Source: an uncultured Clostridia bacterium (GTDB lineage Bacteria > Bacillota > Clostridia > CAKSNL01 > HGM11501). From it: a stretch of DNA of 64,000 nucleotides. The notes beneath the pieces are model-generated. The model was not told the DNA's origin, searched no databases, and saw only the letters and a program-made list of their open reading frames with translations. Location: contig CAKSNL010000007.1 of assembly GCA_934476235.1 (NCBI GenBank), positions 41,046-105,045 of the forward strand, in the 5' to 3' direction. Positions 35,177 to 44,023 of the stretch are shown here, one piece after another. A program made the translations under genes and the position numbers. The stretch's first letter is position 1; every line of letters begins with the position of its first letter.

Positions 35177-38100
35177 TTATTTTACAAGTCTTGAAAGCAT
35201 TGCTGCGCTCTCAGCTCTTGTTGCGTTATCCTTGGGTCCGAATGAGCCGTCGGGTCTGCCGGAGATGATTCCTTCGCCCTTTGCCCATCTTACCTGATAC
35301 TTAGCATAGTCTGCGATGTCCGTCTCATCTGTGAACTCGCCGGTCTCGCCTGTCTGCCAATCAGCACCCATTAAGGTTGCGTAACGGTAGATCATAGCCG
35401 CCATCTGCTCACGGGTGATATTCTCATAGGGTGAGAACGTATCCTCGCTTATACCGGAGGTAATACCGAAGTTAACCGCCCATGCCACTGCCTGACCGAA
35501 CCAATCGCCGGGCTTTACATCCTTGAAGTTATAAGAACCGTCGGATGTCATGCCTGACATATTGTAGAGTATCTGTACGAACTCTGCTCTTGTGATGTTG
35601 CTGTCCGGATTGAACTTGCCGTCACCGGAGCCCGAAACGATCGACTTCTCGTAAAGCGATACAATGTACTCTTCTGCCCAGTGACCCTTGATATCGGTAA
35701 GGTCATCTCTTGATCTGTTCTTCTCAAATGCCGGGTAAAGCGTTACATTTGCCTTAACACCGTCGTTAGCATAGGGAACTGTAAGAGCCTCGTCAAGGTA
35801 GTAGCCCTTGAAGGTGTAGCCTGCCGGAGCCTCGGGAGCTGCGATGACCGTACCCGTCATAACCTTGGTGGATACACCGTTGATAGTTACGGTATAGGCC
35901 GTGTCGCTGCCGCCGCCGATTCCGCCGCCCGAGCCACCGCCGGAGGGCTTGGAAGAACCGCCGCCCGAACCGCCGCCGGAGGGCTTATCTGTCTTACCGG
36001 ACTCATCTTTCTTAGAATCGTCCTTCTCCCATACTGCCGAGAGAACTATATCCTCTGTGCCCATTGTGAGCTTGTCGCCCGCCTTATAGGTCTCGCCGTT
36101 ATAGCTCCAGCCAACGAACTTGTAGCCGACAAGCTTTAACGTGCTCTTTGCAACAGTGAACTCTTCGCCTTCAACAACCTCGGTTGTTTCGGGAAGCGAA
36201 CCGGCTGCGCCCAATACGTCAACATAGGAAACCTTGCGGTTTAAATAATCCTTTGCCGTTGCCTTGATAGCAAGCTTCTTACCGGAAACGTTCTTAATAG
36301 TAAGAACTGCCGCCTCATCGCTTGTTCTGTCATAGGTGTAGTCCTCGCCTGCCTTAAGTGCGGTTCCGTCAACCGTTACCTCGATCTGATCCGCTTCGGA
36401 TACATAGTATCCCTTTGCCGGAGTAAGATTTACCGTAAGATCTGTGCCGGTCGCAACCGATGCGGGAGCGTCTGCCGTTATGTTCTTAAGATCCGTGAAA
36501 ACGGAAACCGTGCCCGCTTCCATCTTCTTAAAGGTCACGGTTACAAGCATATCGGTGAAGCGGTCGTCGATCATGAAGTCTTCGGACGCCGTACCGCGTC
36601 TTACAACCGTGCCCGAGGGCTGCTTCTCTCTGGAAACGTAAACCTCAGAGATGTATGCATATGAACCGTAGAGGCTTTCCATTACATACTTAAGTTTTGT
36701 GATGTTGCAAACTTTGTTAAACTTGATCGTCTTTTTGTTCGTATTGTTCGGGAAGCTACCCTCTGCAACAAGTGTCCACTCATCGCTGCCTGCTTCCTTT
36801 ACATAGAGCTTGTAGTCCTTGACGCCCGTAGCCGCCTGATTTCTCGGAATGTACGAGAATTCGCCGGCGTTCACAATGCAGCCTTCGTTAGTGCTTGTGA
36901 AGTCAAGCTCTATCGAATACGGAGTGTTCGGATCAGCAACGGGCTTTCCGTCAACAACCGTATAGCCGGAATGCCAGTAGTCACTTGACGCATCAGCAAC
37001 GCCGTTTATTAAGCGGCCTGCGCCGTTGTGCTCAGTCTGGCTTGATGCCGAAACGCTCCACTTGCGCTTTTCGGAATCGGGAATTATCTCAAATAACGGC
37101 GTGGTGGATTCAACGGTCCAGGAATCAACCATGTAGCCCGTATCCGCCGTTGCGGTAAATGTGAGCTTATCGGTATTTCTTACCTTGTCTCCCGAAATCT
37201 TGTCTTCAGTTCTGTCAAGCTCGCTGTTATATGCGGTAGCCTTGATCGTTCCGTTCTCTCCTGCCGCATAGGTCATTATGTGACCGTCAACCTCGCCGAC
37301 CTTAACGGTGAAGTCGATGGAGGGACCGAATGCGAATGTAAGCTTGAAGGGAACCTCATCGCCGATATCATAGCCGTTATCCTTGAAGTAGTAAGGCGAA
37401 ATGCTTGCCTGATCCTTTTGGATGCTGATGTACTCTGCGGGAAGCTCCGTGCCCTCGTGAGTGAGCTTTGTGATTCTGCCCGCGCCGTTTAACGTTACCT
37501 TTGCAACTGCGTTCTCGTTAAGATCAAAGTCCATCGGAACAACGGTGTTTGCCATCTCGGCGCCCTTGAACGCTGCCTTGGGAGTCAGGAATCTTAACCA
37601 CTTTGCAGTCGGATAATAACCCGAGCCCTGAATTACAAGGCGGACATAGCGGCACTTAACCGTTGTGGCAAGCGTGACGTCAGTGTAAACATCGGGCCAT
37701 GCCATGCTGCCGTATTCTTTTATCTCGGTCCATTCCTCCGAAACGTCGTTTCTTCCGTAGATTCCGACAGCGGTCCATACACCTGCGGTGTTGTTGCCGT
37801 CGTTTCTTCTGTAGTAACGGATTCCGGAGAACTCTGTCAGCTCACCGAAATCAATCTCCAAATGGTGAGGCTTTCTGAAGTCGGGGGTTGCGCCGCCGCC
37901 AACATCGGAATAACCGGAGTGCCAGTTATATCCGTTTCCGCTTTCACTGCTGTTTACGGTATTGCCGAACATCTTTGCAATGTTATAGCTATTGTGCGAC
38001 GAATCGGTCTCAACCGTCCAGCTTGTCTTTGCCTTTATTTCGTCCGACTTAAATCCGTCTGTCGAAATTCCGGTTGCCTTGTAAACCGTGCCCTTTAAGA

Positions 38101-41100
38101 TTACTCTGTAGTCTGCGCTTGTTCCGTCGCTGAACGTTATCTTCAGCATAATGTAGCCGTCGTTCTTATAGTTTTCCCAAAGATCCGCAGCTCTGAAGTT
38201 GTAACGTGTAATGGTGATGTCGTTTCCGGACTGAGAGAATGTGAGCTTTTCGCCTTTTGCCAAGATCTCGGACACGGTCTTCCCTGCCAATGCGGTTAAA
38301 GTAAGAGTGTCAGATCCTCTTGAGTAGTTGCCCGCGGAATCACCGGTTATATAATAGGTAGCAGTCTTTATATCTTCTCTTTCGATGTAAAGCGGGATAA
38401 CGTTGCCGTTATTGAATGTAACGGTAAGCTCTGTCTTGCCCGCAGGAAGAGTCTTAATATACTCTGCAGCGATGGTGATAGTGTTGCCCGCGAAGGTCCA
38501 GTTTGCCGCGCCGATATCGGTGCCGCCCTTTTCAACCTTTGCAACGGACTTTGCTTCCGCCATATTAAAGCTGAAGGAAATATCCGCAATGTACTCGTTT
38601 TCAACGTCGGTTATAACCGTGTTTGTGCCGATAACCGTTACATAAGGCTTAACGATAGCGATTTCGCCGATGTTAAGGTTCGAAGAATTGGAACCGCCCC
38701 AGAACCTGGAAACGCTGAACATTAAGAATCTGTAATCTACGTTTGAGCCGTCCTCATTGAATGTGAGGGTCAGAGGCTGCCGGCTGTCCTGACCTGTAAG
38801 GTCATAGGTGCCGAGCTTTGTCCACTCGTCAGACTCTGCCATCTTGCCCCATACGTCGGTAACGCCGACCGTGGTGCCTCTTGCGCCCTCGCGTCTGTTA
38901 TAGAAACGAACGCCGTTATAGCCCTCTGTGTTGCCTTTTAAGTCAATATAGAAGACATGCGGCTTGGGCATATACCATACAACGTTGTTACCGTATGCCG
39001 TTCCGTCAACCAAATAAGGTGAAGCTGCGTACTCTGTCTCCCAGAAATAGTTCTCATTTCCGTCGCCCCACTTACCGTCAAACGCCTTGCCCATGTTTCC
39101 GCCGGATGCCGATGCATATCTCCAGCTTCTGGTGGGAGTGATCTCGTCCGACGCGCCGGTGGATCCGGGATTTGAAACATTAGAGTAGGTAAGACCGGTT
39201 GTGATAAGGTTAACGGTCTTGGTTGTTCCGTCAGCATATTCAACAGTAACTATATGATCTCCGCCCATCGGGTCATCCATCGCGATGGTACGTGTGAGTC
39301 TGCCCTTGCCGATGGTAATCTGATCGCCCTTTTTCAAGCCCATCTTCGTGTTGTCACCGTTGATGATAACCGTCTGACCTTTTTTAAGAGCATTGCCGAC
39401 AGTTATTATTCCCGGTTGCTCCCAGCTGGGATAGTTGTCAGCCTGATAGCTTCCTGTTACGGTAAGAGTCGTCTTTCCGTCAGCTGCCGCCTGAGTGAAC
39501 TGACCGTCAGCCTCGGTGTAAGAAACGCCGTTATAGATGAGCTTTGCGATCTGCTTTTCGCCGCCGAGTGTGAATACGGCGCACTTTAAGCCTATCTGGC
39601 TCTCCACTACGGAGCCGACGTTGAGCGTGAAGGTAAGTCCCGCAAGCTCTGCCTTAACCGCGATAAGCTTTGCGGAATTTGTTATCTTGTTCTTGTTTTC
39701 ATCCGAAAGTGCATTGTAATCCTTGTATACAGAGTCAATCTTTTCCGTATCGCTGTAGGAAACGTCTCCGATTGCCGGAAGTGCGTCTATCGCGTCAATG
39801 ATGTTCTGTACCGCGAATACCTCAAAGTCTTTTTCAGCTTTCTCTAAAACGTCAAGCTTTGTAACAAGAGTCTTGGAGTAATCGTCAAGTGCGTCATAAG
39901 CCGCTCTTGCTTTCTTGATTGCGTCTCCGCTGTCCTTTGTAACGGTGCCGATATCGTCAATAAGCGCATCAACCGCCGCTGCCTTGTCACTGAATAACTT
40001 TGCAAGCTCGGAAACGGTATAGGTCGTGTTGGAAGCAACGGGCTTAACCATCATGAGCTCCTGAATAGCCACGTGGTTGGAGCGGTCTTTTCCGTGCTCT
40101 CTTGCCTTTGTGATATCAATCTTAATGTAGCGTGCGGTAATGTTGTAATTCTTATCCGCAACCGTTGCCTTAAGATCTGTATAGCAATCGCCTGTCGAAT
40201 CGTATGTTACTATCTGAACGCGCTTGCTTGCATAGTTGTCCTTGTTGTACATGGGAGCAGACCATGTTACGCCGTCGTCTGAATAGTAGATATTTGCCTC
40301 TGTGAGTGAGTTATCCCAGTTGTTCCATCTGGGGAAGAGTCTTATTGCCGAGAAGGTGTACGCCTTGCCAAGGTCAACGGTAACCCAGGTATGTGCACCG
40401 TCAGCCAGGCAGTGGTCGTTTGCGATGAACGCGCTGTAATCGTTCTCGCTGTGCTCAGCTCTCGATAAGTAAACTATCTTGTCAAAGAGCGCCTTGTCGC
40501 CTGCACGGTTGGGTGTACCCTTTGTACTTGTTGTTCCTCTGTCGATAACCTTGGGAGCGGTTGCGGTCTCATCCCAGAAAAGAACGTTCTTTGCTTCGCT
40601 GTAGTATCCGTTGGAGCCTGCAGCCAATGCCTCGTCCTTATAGCCCTTTGTCTCTTTTCCTTCAACGGGCTTAACGAGCTGGATCTCCTGCATAAACCAG
40701 CCGCCTTCATATGCGCCGGATCTTGTTGCCTGGATTCTTATGTAACGCGCCTTCATGTTCGATCCGTCCGGAGCCTTCAAGTCGGTGTACATATCATTAG
40801 AAGAACCGTATATCGGGTTACCTGCTCCGTTAGCCACCTTGGAAGTCGCCGTTACCGTATCCTTGAAGGGAAGCGGACGGGACCACATCTGCGTGGTATC
40901 TGTCTTTGAATCGGAGGAAATGAAGAGGTTACCCTCTGTCATCGACTGGAACCAGATGTCGTAACGGCCGTAAACTCTTACTGCCGAGAACTCATATTCC
41001 TGTCCCAGGTCAATGGTAACATATGCCATGTTATTATCTGTAGTGCTGTTAAGGTTGCAGCCGTCCCAACCGAAGGCAGGCGCCTTATTGTAATCGGAAA

Positions 41101-43687
41101 CGCCTTCTCTTATTACAATTCCGTCAAAGAGCGACGCCGAATTGCTTGAAGAAAGACCGATAGTCTTCTGCGAATAGTAATCCGTCAGCGTGGGAAGAGT
41201 CTTCCATGTAACGGTCGGGCTGTCGGGATCTTCCTCTGCGCCCTTGTTTATCTCTTCCGCGTTCTTGGTCTCATACATGCCGTTCGGCTTTACAAGCATG
41301 ATTTCCTGCATGCCGAAGTGCTTGCCGCTTGTCTTTAATACTTCTATCTTTATGTATCTTGCGCGCATGTTGACACGCTTTGCAGCAATTGAACCGACCA
41401 TATCGGTGTAAATATTATTCGTCGAAGCGTATTTGATAAGATCCTGTCCGCCGTCAACGATCTTCATTTTTCCGTTTCCGGATTTCGCGTCACTGTGACC
41501 GAGAGCGGTGGACCAGTTCTCTCCGTCATCGGAAATATAGAGATTGCCCTGAATCATTGCCTGGTCGGGCTGATTGAGCTTACCGAATACTCTTACTGCG
41601 GAGAACTCATACTCTTTGCCGAGGTCAGCCGTCATGGTAACGGTCTCGCCCGAGTCAAGTCCCGCAAAGTCATATCCGTAGTAATCCTTATATTTTGCCA
41701 TATCGGCAAACTTACCGTAAACTTTTCCGTCAAAAAGCTTTTCGCCGCTGCCGCCGAGCCTTGCGGTGCTTGCCGAAGCAACGAAGTCCTTAACCTCGGG
41801 AGTCGTTGTCCAGTCAAGGATATCAGCGGTCTTATAGTCAACCATGATATCGCTCGAATCTGTCAGATAGTCAAGACCGTCCACGGGCTTAACAAGCTGA
41901 AGCTCCTGCATGAGCCACTGGGGCCAGGGGGCGTTCGTGCACTCAACGCGGATATAGCGCGCTCTTGCGTTGCACTTCTCGCTGCCGTTCTTAAACGCCA
42001 TATCGGTGTAGTTCGCACCTGTTGACCCGTACGACGTACCCTGACCGACGTTATCAACAGTATCCGTATGCGAGGACTTCGGGCTCCATGTGGTGCCGTC
42101 GCTCGAAACGCTTATGTTACCGCTCGTCATGGACTGCTTGAGCCATCCGTAACGGCCGTAAAGGCGGACTGCCGAGAATTCGTACTCTTTGCCCAGGTCA
42201 ACTATGAAGTATACCGGGAACGACATGCTGCCGTATTCCCATCCGTAATAAGACGCACTTTCATTTCCTGCACCCTTGCCGTCAAAAAGAGCCGCGCTGT
42301 TTGTCCTGTTGGGTTCAGTGGTTCCGCCCGCTTCCGTAACGGTCGGAGTAGTCGTCCATTCTACAATGCCGGTTTCGGGGTCTTCAGTGCCGCCGCCCGT
42401 AAGATCCGTTACCGTCTTGGTTTCAAGACCTGCTACCGGCTTAACGAGCTGAACCTCCTGCATGAGCCACTGGGGCCAGGGAGCGTTCGTGCACTCAATG
42501 CGGATGTAACGTCCCTTTGCATTGTACTTTCCGTCATCGCCGGAAAACGCCATATCGGTGTACATTCCGCCGGTGGAAGCGTACTTCGCAGAGCCGACAT
42601 TTTCTCCGTGCTCCTTAGTCGGTTCGATCGTATCTGCATGCTTCGTCACGGGAGACCAGTCGGTTCCGTTATTCGAGAAGCTGATGCTGCCCTGATTTAT
42701 GCACTGTCCGTACATATTATAACGTCCGTAAATGCGCACTGCGGAAAATTCATATTCCGCGCCAAGGTCTATCGTTACATATGCGGGGAACGTTACCGAG
42801 CCGTCCCAGCCGTAAACCCTTGAGTTGAAATATCCTACGCCATTGCCGTCAAACAGAATCTCGCTGTTTGCCTTATTGGCGTTGACTTCGCCGCTTCCCG
42901 AAGAAGTCTCCGTAACGGTCGGAGCGGTCGTCCATGCAACAATGTCGCTTACCGCCTTCTCATTAAGAACGGTGATACCGCTTATAATGAAGTACGCACT
43001 CATTCCGGTTTCAAACTTTGTAAGCTTGCTTCCCTGCGAAACCGCATTGGCAGAGGTTACCTGGAAACGCACCTTTGCAACATTTTCAAGAGCATCGTCA
43101 AATGCTACATCTATGTTGTCGTGTACATTTGCGCTCATTCCTTCTTTAACGAATGTCCAGTCGCTCTCTCCGGCATACATAACGTATGTCTTGTATGTAA
43201 GTATCGCACCGTCATTATCGGTTCCGATTCTTCCGTAGGTTCTGATACCGCCGACGGTCTGCTCGCCGTTTAAGTCGATATCAACATTCAGCGGGAATAC
43301 GTTCATCGGAATCGAAGTCTCTGCTTCGACGTTGTAGTATCCGCCGAAAAGCATATCTCCCCCTACAGTCAGAAGAGGAGCCGGATTGCTGACCGTATAG
43401 TCATAGCCGGACTCGGCAATCGTTCCGTTAATATTATGGTTTCCGTACTCATCAGCGTAATTTTCCGTATAGAGCGTATAAACCTGCTCCTCGGTGAGAC
43501 CGGCATTAAACTGTCCTGCGTTTAACCCTCTCTCATCGGTCACGCTGATAGCAAAGCCCAGAGCTTTCGCATCATACTCATCGTCTTCCCAGACGTGATC
43601 TGCTGCAAAAGAGGGCACGATTGCAAATGTTGCGCACAGTGAGATCATCATGCACAGCACCAACAATACAGATAAGATTTTTTTCAT
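35177..43687 (-). CDS. Giant SLH-anchored adhesin with multiple discoidin (F5/8C) domains
   Basis: The protein has 2836 residues. A signal peptide covers 1-29 (LSVLLVLCMMISLCATFA). From about 40 to 1215 there is a row of F5/8 type C domains: each has an LFDG or similar turn, VDLGKEYEFSAVRLYGRYG and an ending MQE(L/I)xLVKP (near 412, 592, 792, 999, 1209). A helical segment follows (about 1215-1340), then more F5/8C domains near 1500-1680, 1870-2030 and 2200-2355, mixed with beta-sandwich modules. An InlB-type B-repeat lies near 2480-2560, a Gly/Ser/Pro linker near 2560-2592, a second B-repeat near 2595-2660, and three SLH domains at 2662-2836 (ITRAEFVQILYNMSG, ITREQMAAMIYRYA, ATRAESAAMLSRL). 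SLH domains bind pyruvylated secondary wall polymer; discoidin domains usually bind glycans. No catalytic domain was seen. A glycan-binding adhesin is the likely role. Confidence 0.9.
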   Translation of the reverse strand: MKKILSVLLVLCMMISLCATFAIVPSFAADHVWEDDEYDAKALGFAISVTDERGLNAGQFNAGLTEEQVYTLYTENYADEYGNHNINGTIAESGYDYTVSNPAPLLTVGGDMLFGGYYNVEAETSIPMNVFPLNVDIDLNGEQTVGGIRTYGRIGTDNDGAILTYKTYVMYAGESDWTFVKEGMSANVHDNIDVAFDDALENVAKVRFQVTSANAVSQGSKLTKFETGMSAYFIISGITVLNEKAVSDIVAWTTAPTVTETSSGSGEVNANKANSEILFDGNGVGYFNSRVYGWDGSVTFPAYVTIDLGAEYEFSAVRIYGRYNMYGQCINQGSISFSNNGTDWSPVTKHADTIEPTKEHGENVGSAKYASTGGMYTDMAFSGDDGKYNAKGRYIRIECTNAPWPQWLMQEVQLVKPVAGLETKTVTDLTGGGTEDPETGIVEWTTTPTVTEAGGTTEPNRTNSAALFDGKGAGNESASYYGWEYGSMSFPVYFIVDLGKEYEFSAVRLYGRYGWLKQSMTSGNISVSSDGTTWSPKSSHTDTVDNVGQGTSYGSTGANYTDMAFKNGSEKCNARARYIRVECTNAPWPQWLMQELQLVKPVDGLDYLTDSSDIMVDYKTADILDWTTTPEVKDFVASASTARLGGSGEKLFDGKVYGKFADMAKYKDYYGYDFAGLDSGETVTMTADLGKEYEFSAVRVFGKLNQPDQAMIQGNLYISDDGENWSTALGHSDAKSGNGKMKIVDGGQDLIKYASTNNIYTDMVGSIAAKRVNMRARYIKIEVLKTSGKHFGMQEIMLVKPNGMYETKNAEEINKGAEEDPDSPTVTWKTLPTLTDYYSQKTIGLSSSNSASLFDGIVIREGVSDYNKAPAFGWDGCNLNSTTDNNMAYVTIDLGQEYEFSAVRVYGRYDIWFQSMTEGNLFISSDSKTDTTQMWSRPLPFKDTVTATSKVANGAGNPIYGSSNDMYTDLKAPDGSNMKARYIRIQATRSGAYEGGWFMQEIQLVKPVEGKETKGYKDEALAAGSNGYYSEAKNVLFWDETATAPKVIDRGTTSTKGTPNRAGDKALFDKIVYLSRAEHSENDYSAFIANDHCLADGAHTWVTVDLGKAYTFSAIRLFPRWNNWDNSLTEANIYYSDDGVTWSAPMYNKDNYASKRVQIVTYDSTGDCYTDLKATVADKNYNITARYIKIDITKAREHGKDRSNHVAIQELMMVKPVASNTTYTVSELAKLFSDKAAAVDALIDDIGTVTKDSGDAIKKARAAYDALDDYSKTLVTKLDVLEKAEKDFEVFAVQNIIDAIDALPAIGDVSYSDTEKIDSVYKDYNALSDENKNKITNSAKLIAVKAELAGLTFTLNVGSVVESQIGLKCAVFTLGGEKQIAKLIYNGVSYTEADGQFTQAAADGKTTLTVTGSYQADNYPSWEQPGIITVGNALKKGQTVIINGDNTKMGLKKGDQITIGKGRLTRTIAMDDPMGGDHIVTVEYADGTTKTVNLITTGLTYSNVSNPGSTGASDEITPTRSWRYASASGGNMGKAFDGKWGDGNENYFWETEYAASPYLVDGTAYGNNVVWYMPKPHVFYIDLKGNTEGYNGVRFYNRREGARGTTVGVTDVWGKMAESDEWTKLGTYDLTGQDSRQPLTLTFNEDGSNVDYRFLMFSVSRFWGGSNSSNLNIGEIAIVKPYVTVIGTNTVITDVENEYIADISFSFNMAEAKSVAKVEKGGTDIGAANWTFAGNTITIAAEYIKTLPAGKTELTVTFNNGNVIPLYIEREDIKTATYYITGDSAGNYSRGSDTLTLTALAGKTVSEILAKGEKLTFSQSGNDITITRYNFRAADLWENYKNDGYIMLKITFSDGTSADYRVILKGTVYKATGISTDGFKSDEIKAKTSWTVETDSSHNSYNIAKMFGNTVNSSESGNGYNWHSGYSDVGGGATPDFRKPHHLEIDFGELTEFSGIRYYRRNDGNNTAGVWTAVGIYGRNDVSEEWTEIKEYGSMAWPDVYTDVTLATTVKCRYVRLVIQGSGYYPTAKWLRFLTPKAAFKGAEMANTVVPMDFDLNENAVAKVTLNGAGRITKLTHEGTELPAEYISIQKDQASISPYYFKDNGYDIGDEVPFKLTFAFGPSIDFTVKVGEVDGHIMTYAAGENGTIKATAYNSELDRTEDKISGDKVRNTDKLTFTATADTGYMVDSWTVESTTPLFEIIPDSEKRKWSVSASSQTEHNGAGRLINGVADASSDYWHSGYTVVDGKPVADPNTPYSIELDFTSTNEGCIVNAGEFSYIPRNQAATGVKDYKLYVKEAGSDEWTLVAEGSFPNNTNKKTIKFNKVCNITKLKYVMESLYGSYAYISEVYVSREKQPSGTVVRRGTASEDFMIDDRFTDMLVTVTFKKMEAGTVSVFTDLKNITADAPASVATGTDLTVNLTPAKGYYVSEADQIEVTVDGTALKAGEDYTYDRTSDEAAVLTIKNVSGKKLAIKATAKDYLNRKVSYVDVLGAAGSLPETTEVVEGEEFTVAKSTLKLVGYKFVGWSYNGETYKAGDKLTMGTEDIVLSAVWEKDDSKKDESGKTDKPSGGGSGGGSSKPSGGGSGGGIGGGSDTAYTVTINGVSTKVMTGTVIAAPEAPAGYTFKGYYLDEALTVPYANDGVKANVTLYPAFEKNRSRDDLTDIKGHWAEEYIVSLYEKSIVSGSGDGKFNPDSNITRAEFVQILYNMSGMTSDGSYNFKDVKPGDWFGQAVAWAVNFGITSGISEDTFSPYENITREQMAAMIYRYATLMGADWQTGETGEFTDETDIADYAKYQVRWAKGEGIISGRPDGSFGPKDNATRAESAAMLSRLVK
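41900..42800 (-). repeat. Recent tandem duplication of a discoidin domain
   Basis: Two neighbouring domain copies are nearly identical at the DNA level over the MQE block: GAGCCACTGGGGCCAGG and flanks appear near 41912 and 42464, an offset of 552 bases (184 codons). The other domains of the protein differ much more. Confidence 0.75.
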
Positions 43688-44023
43688 GTTGTTTCCTCCC
43701 TTTTTTGTGTTCTTATCCGGTAATTTTCGGTCATAACATGCTCTTTTTGCGGATTCGGAAATTTATTTCCCTCCCGTCCGCGCAATTTTGCACATTACAC
43801 ACGTACTATATCCTATATAATACATCAAAGAGGGGGCAAATGTCAACAAAAAAGACTCAAACAAAATAATTTTTTTTAAATTTTTATTAAAAGAAAAATT
43901 TTATTTGTGCCATTTGTATAAAACGCCGCGCCGTTTTATGTGCATTTTGCCGGGCAGCGGGATGTCCGCTTGCAATTTTTCCCCTTTTGTGGTATAATCA
44001 TCAAATAAGAAAGGCGGTATCAT
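43688..44023. promoter_or_regulatory. Divergent promoter region between the SLH adhesin and topoisomerase genes
   Basis: Adhesin promoter, minus strand: TTGACA (43841-43846), 18 bases, TATTAT (43817-43822), giving a leader of about 120 bases with a GGAAATAAATTTCC palindrome. Topoisomerase promoter, plus strand: TTGCAA (43970-43975), 17 bases, TATAAT (43993-43998). No gene is present in the gap. Confidence 0.78.

Noticed and set aside
34404..35268. Two similar plus-strand frames reading TITVGAKPMDVGDAIPYGV
   Set aside because: They lie wholly in island 5 and exist twice because the DNA block is duplicated; neither has an SD, and palindromic repeats explain the sequence.
42068..42823. A 251-codon plus-strand frame opposite the SLH adhesin
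   Set aside because: Repeated internal stretches mirror the discoidin repeats on the other strand; it is a shadow of them.
35177..43687. Prophage or integrated element around the giant adhesin
   Set aside because: No integrase, att-like repeat, tRNA junction or phage gene is nearby; flanking repeats are the dispersed island modules.
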